DNA of 64,000 bases, taken from positions 352,501-416,500 of the forward strand of contig JAOPHQ010002558.1 of NCBI GenBank assembly GCA_030340625.1, in the 5' to 3' direction. This DNA comes from Merluccius polli. Lineage: Eukaryota; Chordata; Actinopteri; Gadiformes; Merlucciidae. Under the pieces are notes generated by a model. It was not told the origin of the DNA. It worked only from the letters and a program-made list of their open reading frames with translations, and made no database searches. Shown one piece after another: positions 9,542 to 20,215 of this stretch; within the stretch, counting starts at the first letter, position 1, and every line of letters begins with the position of its first letter. The position numbers and the translations under genes are program-made.

Positions 9542-12500
9542 ATGGTCTGTGGCGGGTTCACCTGTTCTAAAAATGCGCTTTGTTCCTTAAATGTGGTCTA
9601 CATGGTGAGTGTACAAAATGGATCATCATCATGCTAAGTTTTAGCTCTATTAGCATAGGCTAACTCCTGGAGGGATAACTGTTAGCTGAACTAAGGCAGA
9701 ACAATGTTTAACCCAAATAGGCTTCATTCATGTGTCTTTTTGTTCGCAAGCTGCCAAGTGTAATTTACAAAGGGTCGTTGGCATGTATACACATTCTCCT
9801 ATTATTAGCTAATGGTGGCATATTTCCGTTGCGCCAATTGGCGAGACCCACTAGACTAAACTAGGAACTAGCACTCCTAGCTTGTTAGCTAATGCAGATA
9901 ACTAACAGCAGCTATCGCCATGCTCTGGGGTCCCTAGATAGGCTAACGTTAATTGCTGGCTGCGCTTGCTGATGAACTACACCAGACTTGTATCTTTGTC
10001 ATCTTTACATGTAAATACTGTTGCTCTCAACAGTATTTACATGTAATGATTTGTTCGTTCCCATTGTAAGGAAACAACCTTGTGCGAACTTAGCGTATTT
10101 GTTAGCTACATTTAGTGTTGTTTTTTTAATAGCTCATTGTCATTAATTTAGTGAATTGGGTCCGTAGTAAAGTACTGCCTGCACATTACAATGATTATAA
10201 TCTTAAGTATTCACATCGTGATTTTAAGAGATAGCCTAGATGTTGTTTTCATTTTCAAGGGTTAAGGTCTGACGAGGAGACAAATCACAGGGTCAGGCGG
10301 AAACCTGAATATATTGATCTACTCTGACATGAGGGTCACTACACTTCTCCACCTCCAGGACGGACGATGGTCTGATTGGTTGAACATTAAATAGACGACA
10401 GTGGTCTGTATTCTGTAGTCTCTAGTGTATTCAATGCGAAGTGCTGATATCTCAAAACCGAGGCAGGTAACCCTGCCAATGACTCGTATAGTCTGTACGT
10501 GGATTTGTACCACTTTCCTTGTAAAGGAAAGGCATCATGTGTCTGTTAGAAGTGGGACGGTGTGTCAGTATTTCCCAGGAGTAGTACGGTTGTGTCAATA
10601 TAGCGCCTGAGGCAGTGGCGCTGACATCCAGGCGCTACTGTCATTGAGACATGTAGATGTGTGCATAGCTGTGTACATCTGTGGAGCAAGTCTTCCAGCA
10701 CAGTAAGAAGATGCTAACTTGCCAATTGTCACCTCAACAGAGAAAGACTGTTCCCAAAGTAGTTCATCCAAATTGTTACTCCTCCTTAGGATAATATTTA
10801 CTGTTCCAATGGACTGGAAATGCAGTTGTCCTGGATGTGTGTCTGAAAGTGCTCTGAACTTCATTGTTCAAAATGTAAAGTCATTAGCTGGTTTTTGAAG
10901 GAATGCTTTCAAAGTAGGAATAATTTGTTGTTTAGTAGAGGTAGAATGTCCTGACCATAGCCTGCAGTCTGTCCTAATTAGATGCTTAGCCTCTGCTTTA
11001 AATAAGAACATGATGGAAACTAAAGTTAGCGTAGAAGTTCCCCATATTCAACTTCAACATTTACAGCTTATCTAAATGTTAACATTCCAAACACAGGTGG
11101 CTGTATATCATAAACAATTTTAGATTTCCATTTAATTGCTGTGTGTAATCAATATGATGTTGCTTATTGTGATTTGATGATAATGTGGCAGGCAGTGCTC
11201 CAAATGAAAGATTAATGCTACTTAAATGGTCGTCATAATCACAATATCTTCTTCCCCGCCTTACTAGTCATTGCCTGGAAAAATAAATGATGTAAATAAT
11301 ACATCATGCTGTGTTTCAGCTGGTGGGGCTGCTGCTTATCGGAGTAGCGGCATGGGGCAAGGGCTTTGGCCTGGTGTCCAGCATCCACATCATTGGAGGG
11401 GTGATCGCAGTGGGCGTCTTCCTGCTGCTCATTGCCATTGTGGGGCTCATCGGGGCCATCCACCACCACCAAGTCATGCTCTTCTTTGTATCCTTTATTT
11501 ATTATTTATTTTCTTATTTTATTTAAAAAATGACCACATCCGCAGTACAACAAGCACCTTGAAGTCAAGTATAGCGCTGCAACTAATGATTTAGATTTTT
11601 TAGCATTTTATCAGCTTTGCTGAGCAGCCAGGAAAAACTATTGATCCATAGTCTTCATTTTGTAATCTGAAACAAAAGAGAAAAGCAACCAAAAATGCAG
11701 CTGTGAAGCTATGAAAAGCCAACATTTGGTAATTTTCATCAATCAATCAACTAATCAATTCATCTATTATTTCAGCAGTAGTACGTGTGACACTTTTTAC
11801 AGTGTGAACATGTGTTGCTACAGAAAGAAATAATACATTCAACAGAGAAAATGCTATTCTATTACTTTTTTTCCTTGACTCTGCACTTCCAGTACATGGT
11901 AATTCTCTTCATCGTCTTTCTTTTCCAATTCGGGGTTTCCTGCTCCTGCTTGGCATTGAACCGTGGGCAGCAGGTAAGCAAAAGGAGCCTTTTCTTTTGT
12001 CTTTTCATGTCTGTTGAATATAGCTATTTTTCACATATCTTAAAGGGGAATTTCACTTTATTACAGTTCTCGGGTCATTTTGACACCTACCCGGGCTTTT
12101 GTGTGCACCCCCGACAGTTTTAATGTTGCTTGCATCAGTATTTTGATGTTTGATACCTGTGTAAGCAACACCCCTTCCCTCCCCCAGCCTATTCAATATC
12201 AAACTCCGTGTACTCATTGTAGGGATTCCATGGTGAGGATATTTTCCCACTAGTTAATAAACTTGTGTGAAAAACTGGTAACTGGTATTACCGATAACAC
12301 CGGACATTTTACAAAAGAAAATATCTAAAAATCTTCCCCTTATTTGAATGCTTAGGTTGGTTCATTATTATTTTGACTGAAAAACACAACAATAGGCTGA
12401 AACAATGCAATGACAAACTCTTATAGAAATATAAAAATGAGGATGGCATGGCGCATATCCAGGCCTAATATAAAATCACACAAATAAATTAGTTTTAAAT

Positions 12501-15500
12501 AATATACATAGTAAAAGTGAAATCAGCAAACACTATGGAACCAAATAAATAAGAAACAAATTAAAAAAGGAACCGAATGAATAAGACATTAATACAAAAA
12601 CAAAGCCTTCCACATTGTAGGTCGTCTATAAAATGGCAAAAGTCAACAGGCTTTTCAAAACGAATGCTTAGGTTGGTTGGTTCATTTATATTTTTAATGA
12701 TAAACACAACAACAATAAAACATTGCAATGACAAACTGAAATATATTTTTATTAACAAAACGAATGATGGCTTTATGGCGAATGGCACATATCTGTGCTG
12801 TAAGCTAATATAAAATAACATAAATGAGTTTTAAATATACATAGTGAAAATAAAGTGAAATTAGCAAACACAATGGAAACAAATAAATAAGGGAACAATT
12901 TTTTTTAAAAGCCTTCCGCGTTATAGTGTATGTGGGCTAAAATAAATGGCGCAAGTCAACAACCTTTATAAAATGAAAAATAACAAGCAAATACAACTAA
13001 ATTAGCAGTTGGGGACAGTGCTTTACAACATGTTCACCTTCTCTGGCTTAAGAAGCTACCTTTGCCAGCAGGGAAAGCCTTGCTTGATTCGCTTTCCATC
13101 AGAGGAGAGGATCCTCCTCCATGTTGATGGTGGCAATCTCCTCGACTAACTTTTCAGGAACAGTTGTGGCTGTGGCAGCCTGCCTGCTTTTCTTTTTAAT
13201 AAACTTGCAGAATTTTTTTTTTCTCAGGCTTGGAAGCCGCTCCCCGCCTCCTCTTCAACTCCCTCTTCTGTCACAGGGTGTGCTCTCCACCCGAGGATGA
13301 CCGCTTCTTCTTCTATCATCCTTTTGGTCTCCTCAACATTTGGGTGGTAGTCACCCCGGTAGCGCGGGGCCATGAATGTTGCCTTGCACATCAGGTCCCG
13401 GCTTTTGGCAGAGCTTCATATTTCTCGTCCAAAATTGATTTGATGCCGGCTTTTAGGTCTGTCAGTTACCTGCCTTCATCCGATGGGGCCAATGTGTCCT
13501 CTTTAATCAGATGCAACACAGGGAGTAAAGATAATGCAGTGACGTAATTCTCGCTGGACAGAATGTCAGTGAACTTGCCCACTGGCTTCAGCACTTTGTT
13601 CACTGACTGCAACACATCCTTGTCTTGCCATGTGAGGCTCACATTGGCTTTACAGTCATCTGCAACCACTAGCTTGATGGCCTGCCTCTGCCCTGGCATC
13701 CTCCATCATTTTTTGCTTGGTGCCTCAGCGAGTTGCACAGCCCTGTGTTAGGCAAAAATAAATACACAATTTTACCAACCTTAATTTAAAAAATGCTTAA
13801 GGTGTGTATTTTAATTATAAATACCTTTTATAAATACCATATTCATACAGCAAAGTGGAAAGGCAAACATTTACTTTGTTTAGGATTGATTTTGTAAATT
13901 ATTTTAAACCACTTATTTATTATTATTATTATAACATTTTACTGTTTGTCCCCAACTATAGGGTATTACCTAATAAACTTGGCGCCACCAGTGAGTGCTC
14001 TGGTACACGATTTCCACCAAGGAAGTTTGAGAGCCGGTTCGGAGCTGGTCCCTGAACCAGTTCTTTTAACAGCCAATTTAACAACCAGTTCTTTTAACAG
14101 CCAAAGAACCGGCTCTCGGCCAGGAAAACTGGTTCCAGAGCGGCACCAACTCTTTGCTGGTCCTGAAACCAAGAACAGTTGGGGGCAGGATTATCGTGAC
14201 CAAAAAGACCAACTAAAACGTTTTAAAAACACAAAGCTTCACTATGGAATCAGATCGATTACGATCATAACAGATTATATGAGGGGAGCCCCGGGGGGGG
14301 GGGGGAGAGATTCTCCTTGTCAATCACTCAAACAATTAAAACTTGGATTGATGCAATAAAACAACATTTTCTGAAGGCCAACATTGTCAACAAGAGGGAG
14401 AGTTAATGAAGCTTCACTGATGTTCAACTGGATGCTCCGTGTGCATTTCTTATGAAACCCAGTTAGGCACAACTATGAACAGCCGTTATACGTATCGTAA
14501 TTGCATAGTTAATAGCAATCAAGATGAGGAGCACAAATGTGGTGTACCAGTTGTTTTTGAATGCCAATGTAGGCTCACAAAGCCAGGAGCAACATTTGTG
14601 TAGTCCACTATTGTTGTTGTTGTGTTTGAAGTTGGTGCTAGCATTTCTGGGAAAGCGGAGACGTATACAAACGTATACAGTGACGTAATGACGTGGGTCC
14701 CATACCCCTTTTCCAGGGGTATGGGACCCACGTCATTACGTCACTACGTCACCCACGTCATTACGTCACTGTATACGTTTGTATAGGCCAAGCTCGACCT
14801 CGGCTTTTTGCAGCTCCCATATCCTCCTCAAGCTATGAGAGAACATGCCAGGGCACATGTCTGTGCACGCTTTCTCCGTCTTGTCGACGGTGTTGGACAC
14901 AGCGAGGTTCAGGTTGGGCCAAAGCAGCTCAACCAGGGCCAGCCTAGGTTACGAATGGACACTTTTATGTTGCTTCCACTGTCAGCCGTGAGACAGGACA
15001 CCTCTTCTAATTGCCATTCTTGCAGAGCCTCCTGCAAGGTGTCGTCCAAGTCCTCTGGAAAAAAGCTTGTTTGCAGGCATTTGGATTAGTGTTGAACGGT
15101 GCACCGATACTTCAATAGTACCGCGATTCTCGGAAATTAAAAACGTCATGATTCCTAAATTTATAAGTATCGATACTTTTAAGAATGACCGTGTTCCAGA
15201 TTTGTTAAGTCCAAAACACGCGTCAAAACAGCCGCCTCTATTATTTTCTATACACCCCCACACTGGCGGGGGCAGGCGCGTGTCGACGTGCTGCCCCGCT
15301 ACACTTCACGCCACTGTCCTATTTCACAGCATCGCCACACGTCAAGTGCCGCCGAAAAGGCGCTTTTTTCTTTTCTTCTGCTCCGGAGACGACTATATTC
15401 CTGTTGATGCGCCGCAGCGTGGTGCTTCCTATGTGTGCTAGGGACGGCACTTGACTTGCGTCATAGACGCGCCTGCGGCGCTGCGGTGGCAGTTTGCACT

Positions 15501-18493
15501 TAAAGTGCAAAACACACGCCGCAGCACCGCGGTAAAGCACAACAATGTTATTCGAGAGTGTTTCTCCTTGTCCAGGAAAAGTATCGAAATCACAATTCTC
15601 AACTTGGTATTGGTATCGAAGCGATAATTTTGGTATTGTGACCACACTAATTTGGATACCAGGGTCCATTCTGTGTCAATGAAATGTCAAGTCAGTGACA
15701 TGTTATTTAGTCATGGTGTCATTTTTGTGCTAGACCACATGTTTGTTGTGGGGGAAAAGTGCTAAATTGCTGAGATGGCCCATTGCAGCTCACTCCGGAC
15801 ACGGGTGTAAGCATGCGGGATGGCTATTGTGGAGAAATAAGTTCACCCTGGTATCTCGTACTGGCAGTCAAGTGTAGTTATGATTGCTTTTTGACTATGT
15901 TGAAAGACACTGTTTCTTTGCATATATTTGGTGACCGCATCAGTGCATGCGTTCACCTCACTATCCCTCTTCAGTGCATCGCACAAACGCACCACTGTGT
16001 GTCTTTCCTCTTCGGTGGACCTTTTGCTGTGGGGCCCATTGGACTTCAAGGTGTGTGTGTGTAAAGTAGAGGTGTCAGATGCTGCCACCTTCATCAGACA
16101 AAGTTTACAGATTGCCTCATTAACGGTATCAGCATCAGCATATATTAGCATTGGGTTTAAATCCGGATTATTGCCAAGTAGGGGCTTTTGCTTTTTTCTT
16201 TCACACCAAATCCTCCGCCATTGTCTTGTCACCGGTCAACTCTCCTGAACTCTCGTCACGTGATGTGATAAGTGAAATCTGACACTGGCTTGTCTGTGCT
16301 AGGACTGTATGGAGCAGACACTTTCAGTTTATAATTGTGACATCCGTCGTCCGACTACACCTCGATGCTAAGGTGAGATTTTTTTCCCACGTCAAAAAAA
16401 TAATTTAAAATCATGGCACTGAATCTGTACACTGTACACATACGATGCAATTTCCTTTTTGCGAAAAAGCACTAAGGTTGATTTTTAACGGCTCTAGTCT
16501 GCAAATAAATCAGTTTAACCTGATTATGTTGACATGTAGCCTATTTAACAGTCCTCTTATTGCAGCCATAGTTGTATACTACATTCATAGACATAATTAT
16601 CGCTATCTGTTATATGTATTGATCATTAATCTCGATATAGCAGTCGGCGCTACAAGCCTATGTTTACTTGCACTGCAGTACATGACTATAGGTTGAGTTT
16701 GATAACATGACGGTTTGCAGTTGTATCGCAACAGTTTCGTTTTGGATACCAACTTTCTCCAAAAGAGTGATAGCCTACTTTTAATTATCAAACGGGGAAA
16801 CGGCCTCAAAAACGTCCCCAAAACATGGGTGTATTAAAGAGTGCTCACAATGCACACCGAGACACACCCACTTATCATAATTCCCCCCATCAGCTACTAT
16901 TTTACACTTACATTAAATAATGACATTTGTATTGCTATGTGGACTTTTTCATTTTTCTTGGTTTCCAACGTTTAAAATTAAATAACTAATGAAGGCAGAT
17001 AGCATTCATTAGAAGGAGAATATCAGTCATGAGAAGCAGGGGCGTGTGTTTACGATGAGGCTAACGTGGAGTTTGATGTTGAATGGGCTTCTATTGGATG
17101 GGGCAGGGTTTGCTCACACGGCTATATCAAATGTCTAAATATTGAAGCAAGCAACATAAAAACGGTCTGGGGTGCACACAAAAGCCTGGGTAGGCGTGAA
17201 AATAACCCCAGAAGTGTTATAAAGTGAAATTGCCCTTTAAGGTGTACAGTAGGGAAAATGTAACTATTTATGAATAGTTAAACTGTGACAAATGCAAAAA
17301 AATACAGTCCATGGCTAAATAGTGTTTGTGTTCATGTCTTTTATTTCCACTCTGAGATTAGTAAAGAGAATCTTATTTTATTGTTTCTCCCTGATTGTGT
17401 GTCATCGTTCAGGAGAGGCTGTTGAACTCTGCCTGGGGCATGTTGCCTAACAAGACCAAGGTGGAGTACGAGCTAGACTGCTGTGGCCTGCTGAACACTA
17501 CTGCCACCAGGACACAGTTTGACTCGGACTTGATGAACTGCAATGCTGTAAGCTTCGACCTACACCAGGCACTCTTCATAGTTGTCACTCAGAATATTAG
17601 AGCCAGGGAATTTTTTCACATTCGTATGCCCTCCGTTTCTGTAAATAACACTCTTTGGAAATGATGATGGTTTTCCAATCAAATAGTGCAAATGTGCATT
17701 GAAGTTTCAGTCTTCAACAGTTACAATATGATTATGAAATCAACATCAACTCCAAATATTGAATACAGGGATTTCACAGTGCATTTCTAGCTCCCAATAC
17801 ACTGACAGGGCGGGTTGATCTTTTTCAGGATTTTAAATGTTTTTGTTTTGTTGTTTTTTATCTTAAAATAGGTGAATGTGCCTTATAGTAATTTTATACT
17901 TCATTGTCATGTACCTGTTGACTTTTTGACAGTACCCAGGTTACTGAGGTGTTTTGTTGTATCACCCACACAGCCGTGTAGGCAGACAGCGGTCTGCCAC
18001 ACATGCGGGGACAAGATGCTGAATCATGCCAACGAAGCGCTGAAGATCCTGGGAGGGGTCGGGCTCTTCTTCAGCTTCACCGAGGTAAGTTTCGGGGCCA
18101 ACGTGCTACCTACCACCCGGCAGCACCTCAGTGTTGCCATTCATTCGCCTAGCAATCAATCTTTCTGTCAGCATCATATTCATGTAGAGAGAAGCAGATG
18201 AGATTGAGGCAGTGTACTGACAAGATGTGACAAATGATTGATGTCTTCGACCAACTTGATATACATGTAGAGACGACACACTTCCTGTGACAGCATTCGT
18301 GTTGTTTATACCCAAATGTGTTTATTTATTTTGTGTGTGTGTGTGATGGATTAGGTCTTCATGTAAATGCAAACGTGTTTCGATAACTGATGGTCCACTG
18401 TCTTCCCTCTTCTCCCAGATCCTCGGCGTCTGGCTGGCTGTACGCTACAGGAACCAAAAGGATCCCCGGGCAAACCCAAGTGCCTTCCTATAG
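9542..18493 (+). CDS. tspan31: tetraspanin-31
   Basis: Six coding exons join in frame to 210 codons plus stop: 9542-9604, 11320-11487, 11893-11973, 17413-17547, 17974-18084, 18419-18493. All introns are phase 0. The product is a four-pass membrane protein of the tetraspanin superfamily. It starts MVCGGFTCSKNALCSLNVVY, has the TM2 region SSIHIIGGVIAVGVFLLL, the CCG signature of the large extracellular loop at residues 127-129, paired loop cysteines (PCRQ, VCHTC), and ends NQKDPRANPSAFL. Length (210) equals human TSPAN31, and the tail ANPSAFL is characteristic. NKT at 117 is a possible glycosylation site. Tetraspanins organise partner proteins in membrane microdomains; a specific partner cannot be read here. 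Intron 2 looks U12-type (see 11488-11892). Intron 3 is 5.4 kb because of transposon insertion. Confidence 0.96.
10005..10046. repeat. perfect 19-bp stem / 4-nt loop hairpin in tspan31 intron 1
   Basis: TTACATGTAAATACTGTTG (10005-10023), loop CTCT, then its exact reverse complement (10028-10046). No terminator, tRNA or known miRNA is recognised in it. Confidence 0.9.
11488..11892 (+). other. tspan31: probable U12-type (minor spliceosome) intron 2 of tspan31
   Basis: The intron begins GTATCCTTT (11488-11496), an exact match to the U12-type donor of the GT-AG subclass and a poor U2-type donor. Near its 3' end is TTCCTTGAC (11871-11879), matching the U12 branch-site consensus TTCCTTRAC. The branch A at 11878 is 15 nt before the first base of exon 3. 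All the other introns examined in the window have U2-like donors. Confidence 0.85.
11565..11780. mobile_element. short hAT-like non-autonomous element (degenerate)
   Basis: The left end GCTGCAACTAATGATTTAGATT and a right end rich in ATCAATCAACTAATCAATTC resemble the fish repeat whose ends read AGGGCTGCAACTAACGATTA. A related, shorter copy lies at 44948-45061. No clean target duplication was seen. Confidence 0.45.
12345..12965. repeat. diverged tandem repeat, about 317-bp period
   Basis: The block starting GAATGCTTAGGTTGG at about 12345 recurs at about 12661, sharing AACAATGCAATGACAAAC-like wording, CTAATATAAAAT, AATATACATAGT and CAAATAAATAAG in order. The motif GCCTTCC...AAATGGC...AAGTCAACA at 12605-12650 recurs at 12911-12960, so the array begins a third unit. 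The copies differ by many substitutions and small gaps, so it is not recent. Confidence 0.75.
13960..14200. mobile_element. unclassified inserted repeat with AACCGGTTC-like motifs
   Basis: Within the interrupted transposase there is a block with repeated GAACCAGTTCTTTTAACAGCC and GAGCCGGTTC motifs on both strands. It does not belong to the transposase frame. The ends are not clear. Confidence 0.35.
14664..14785. mobile_element. near-perfect palindromic element packed with CRE-like half sites
   Basis: The left arm 14664-14709 pairs with the right arm 14715-14785 around loop TTTCC. Pairing is perfect for the inner 30 bp, and the outer 35 bases pair with 14751-14785. The right arm contains an extra 25 bp (14726-14750), which is a tandem copy of ACCCACGTCATTACGTCAC plus TACGTC. 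GTGACGTAATGACGT and its complement recur. It interrupts the hAT relic and is probably a fold-back MITE. Confidence 0.75.
15087..15649. mobile_element. 563-bp non-autonomous hAT element with 8-bp TSD
   Basis: The element is flanked by ATTTGGAT at 15079-15086 and 15650-15657. Ends are TAGTGTTGA on the left and, read inward from the right, TAGTGTGGT. Removing it with one target copy restores the transposase frame ...TLVSKCLQ... of the host hAT relic. The subterminal regions carry repeated GTATCGATAC, GGTATCGAAGCGAT and GGTGCACCGATAC motifs. No open frame of note. Confidence 0.85.
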
Positions 18494-20215
18494 TCTGCCC
18501 CCATACGCGTATCACGCAACATTGTAGATGCCGTTTGTAGACACACTGGTACACATAGAATCACACATATCTGTAGGCAAATACTCAAGCCTGGGCGGCA
18601 AAGAGCATTATGATGCGTAAAAGAAACCACAAGCACTGGGTAACCCGCTTCTACACATTGGATGAAATCCTTTTTTTTTCAATGTTGCCTTTCCCTTTGG
18701 TTTTGTGCCACATTCCCTTTCATTATGTTCCAAATTGAATCCTTCAGGAGTCTTAATTTTTTGTGAGATTGTTTTTTTCCGAGAAAGGTGTCCCGGGATA
18801 CTTGTGTATGAAAGGACGAAGTGTGATACTGAGACGTCTTTGACTTGTTTTGGTGTCGCGACGCAACCTCGATTTTGAGTACCCGAGGGCCGATCGCTGT
18901 AGAATCTAGCCTTGATACAATTGCATGTGTCCTTGTATTTGCACATACAATGCCACCCCTTTTTTGTGACGGTTGCATTTTCTTTGCCAAAATGATAGTG
19001 CATCATCTTTGAAACTAACTGGTAAGCACCTTCTTCCCAAACACCTCCCTCAGTCTGTAGCGTGCGCGAAGTCACGACCCACCGGCTCCATGGGTCAGTC
19101 CCCAAACTGACGTGTATGTAACGTCCATTTTAATTATGATGTTATTGTTGGGTCACAACAGTGGCCGAGCTTGGATGGAAGGTATGCATTGGACATGCGT
19201 GTGAAGTAATTTATTAAATTGTGTGTGTGGTGTTTGTTTATTGATAGTTTTCAGATGTGCTGATGCCAGAAATGCTGGGATTCATTTTAGGATATTGGTA
19301 GCTAGGTGATGTTAGTGGAAAACTGGGTTCAACTATTTATGAACTTCTGTAACTGAGCCAACTAACTAATAGTCACAGATGTTTGAATGCCAATGGACTG
19401 CCGCCTCCATCTTGTACATACTGTTTTGTATAGTTGATAAACTCATGTTGGGTTCAGGCCCTGTAGTCCACCATCCAGTAGGAGGCGCTGCCTAGGTAGA
19501 TCAATCCATCCTTTCTATATGTATGTTCCTTTAGTGTCTCACAGGTTGGTTAGTGTACAGTCCTCTAGTAAATTAAACAAGTGGAATGGGGAATGTAACA
19601 TCGCCTCTTATGAAACTGGAAGGAAAGAGGGGGAGTTTGGGTGGTGGTGTTGATTGTAATTAATTGGGTTTTTGGTTCACAGAGAATAAAATTGTGCTAT
19701 TCTGTGAACTCTGCTTAAGTATATTGGTTGCAATGCTATTTTTCTTTTCTTTTTTTATATTTCTTTTGTCTTTTATTCGCATAGATATGTTAACTATTGC
19801 TATTCTTTAAACAGTGTTAAAATATTTGTAAAAACGTTTATGTATTTGCTGAATCTATTTAAGTGCTGATCATGCACATTAGGTTACAATGTTTTAATTT
19901 TAAGATTTCTACTTACTATCTAATTCTTTAATATTTTCCAGTGGAACACTTTCCCATTGAAAAATAATTGCTTGTATATTAAATCTCATTGGCTTTTCAA
20001 CGACACTACATGTCTTACTTGAATTAACTGATCTCCTGTGTGTGAATCTTCAGATGTTGGCTTGAGGTTATTAACTAGCTTTTTAACATTTGATTAATGT
20101 TTTATCATGTCATACACAACACCATGCTTTCATTGTGTGTCCTTTCGTTCCATTGTACTGTCGTTTGGTTTTAGTTTTTGTCTTAATTTTCAAAATAAAA
20201 GAAATCTCAAATTGG
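18494..20215 (+). other. tspan31: 3' untranslated region of tspan31 (inferred)
   Basis: No further exon is seen after the tspan31 stop. The stretch is AT-rich with no repeats of note. It ends about 15-20 nt after a canonical poly(A) signal at 20194-20199. An earlier AATAAA lies near 19685. The length of the untranslated region is inferred from these signals only. Confidence 0.55.
20194..20199 (+). terminator. tspan31: candidate poly(A) signal AATAAA of tspan31
   Basis: Canonical hexamer in the context CAAAATAAAAGAAATCTC, the last such signal before the intergenic region. The same-strand position 1.7 kb after the stop suits a long 3' UTR. Confidence 0.5.

Larger units (their letters stand above)
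13045..16232 (-). pseudogene. hAT-superfamily (ZBED-like) transposase relic, interrupted
   Basis: Minus-strand segments appear in transposase order. An N-terminal BED-type zinc-finger region contains AICKLCLMKVAASD (about 16110). It is followed by LDCQYEIPG, then YFSTIAIPHAYTRVRSELQW and NMWSSTKMTP (15845-15715) and HFIDTEWTLVSKCLQ. The last of these is split by the 563-bp insert at 15087-15649. Then come FFPEDLDDTLQEALQEW and the CLTADSGSNIK catalytic-core region (15060-14900), VSLTWQDKDVLQSVNKVLKP and ILSSENYVTALSLLPVLHLI (13660-13500), and the C-terminal dimerisation motif EDPLL-stop-WKANQARLSLLAK (about 13110-13050). Stops, shifts and inserted foreign DNA at about 13760-14790 make it non-functional. 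Confidence 0.8.
12040..17240. mobile_element. 5.2-kb composite DNA transposon with long inverted repeats and TTAA ends
   Basis: The ends are TTAA (12040-12043) and TTAA (17237-17240). The left end reads TTAAAGGGGAATTTCACTTT; the right end, read inward on the other strand, is TTAAAGGGCAATTTCACTTT. The inverted match continues, with divergence, for about 200 bp (12040-12250 against about 17035-17240), sharing for example CTTTTGTGTGCACCCC and ATGTTGCTTGC. Inside are tandem repeats (12345-12960), a broken hAT transposase on the minus strand and further nested elements. TTAA duplications are typical of piggyBac and Kolobok types, so the internal hAT gene is probably a separate insertion. It occupies almost all of tspan31 intron 3. 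Confidence 0.7.
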
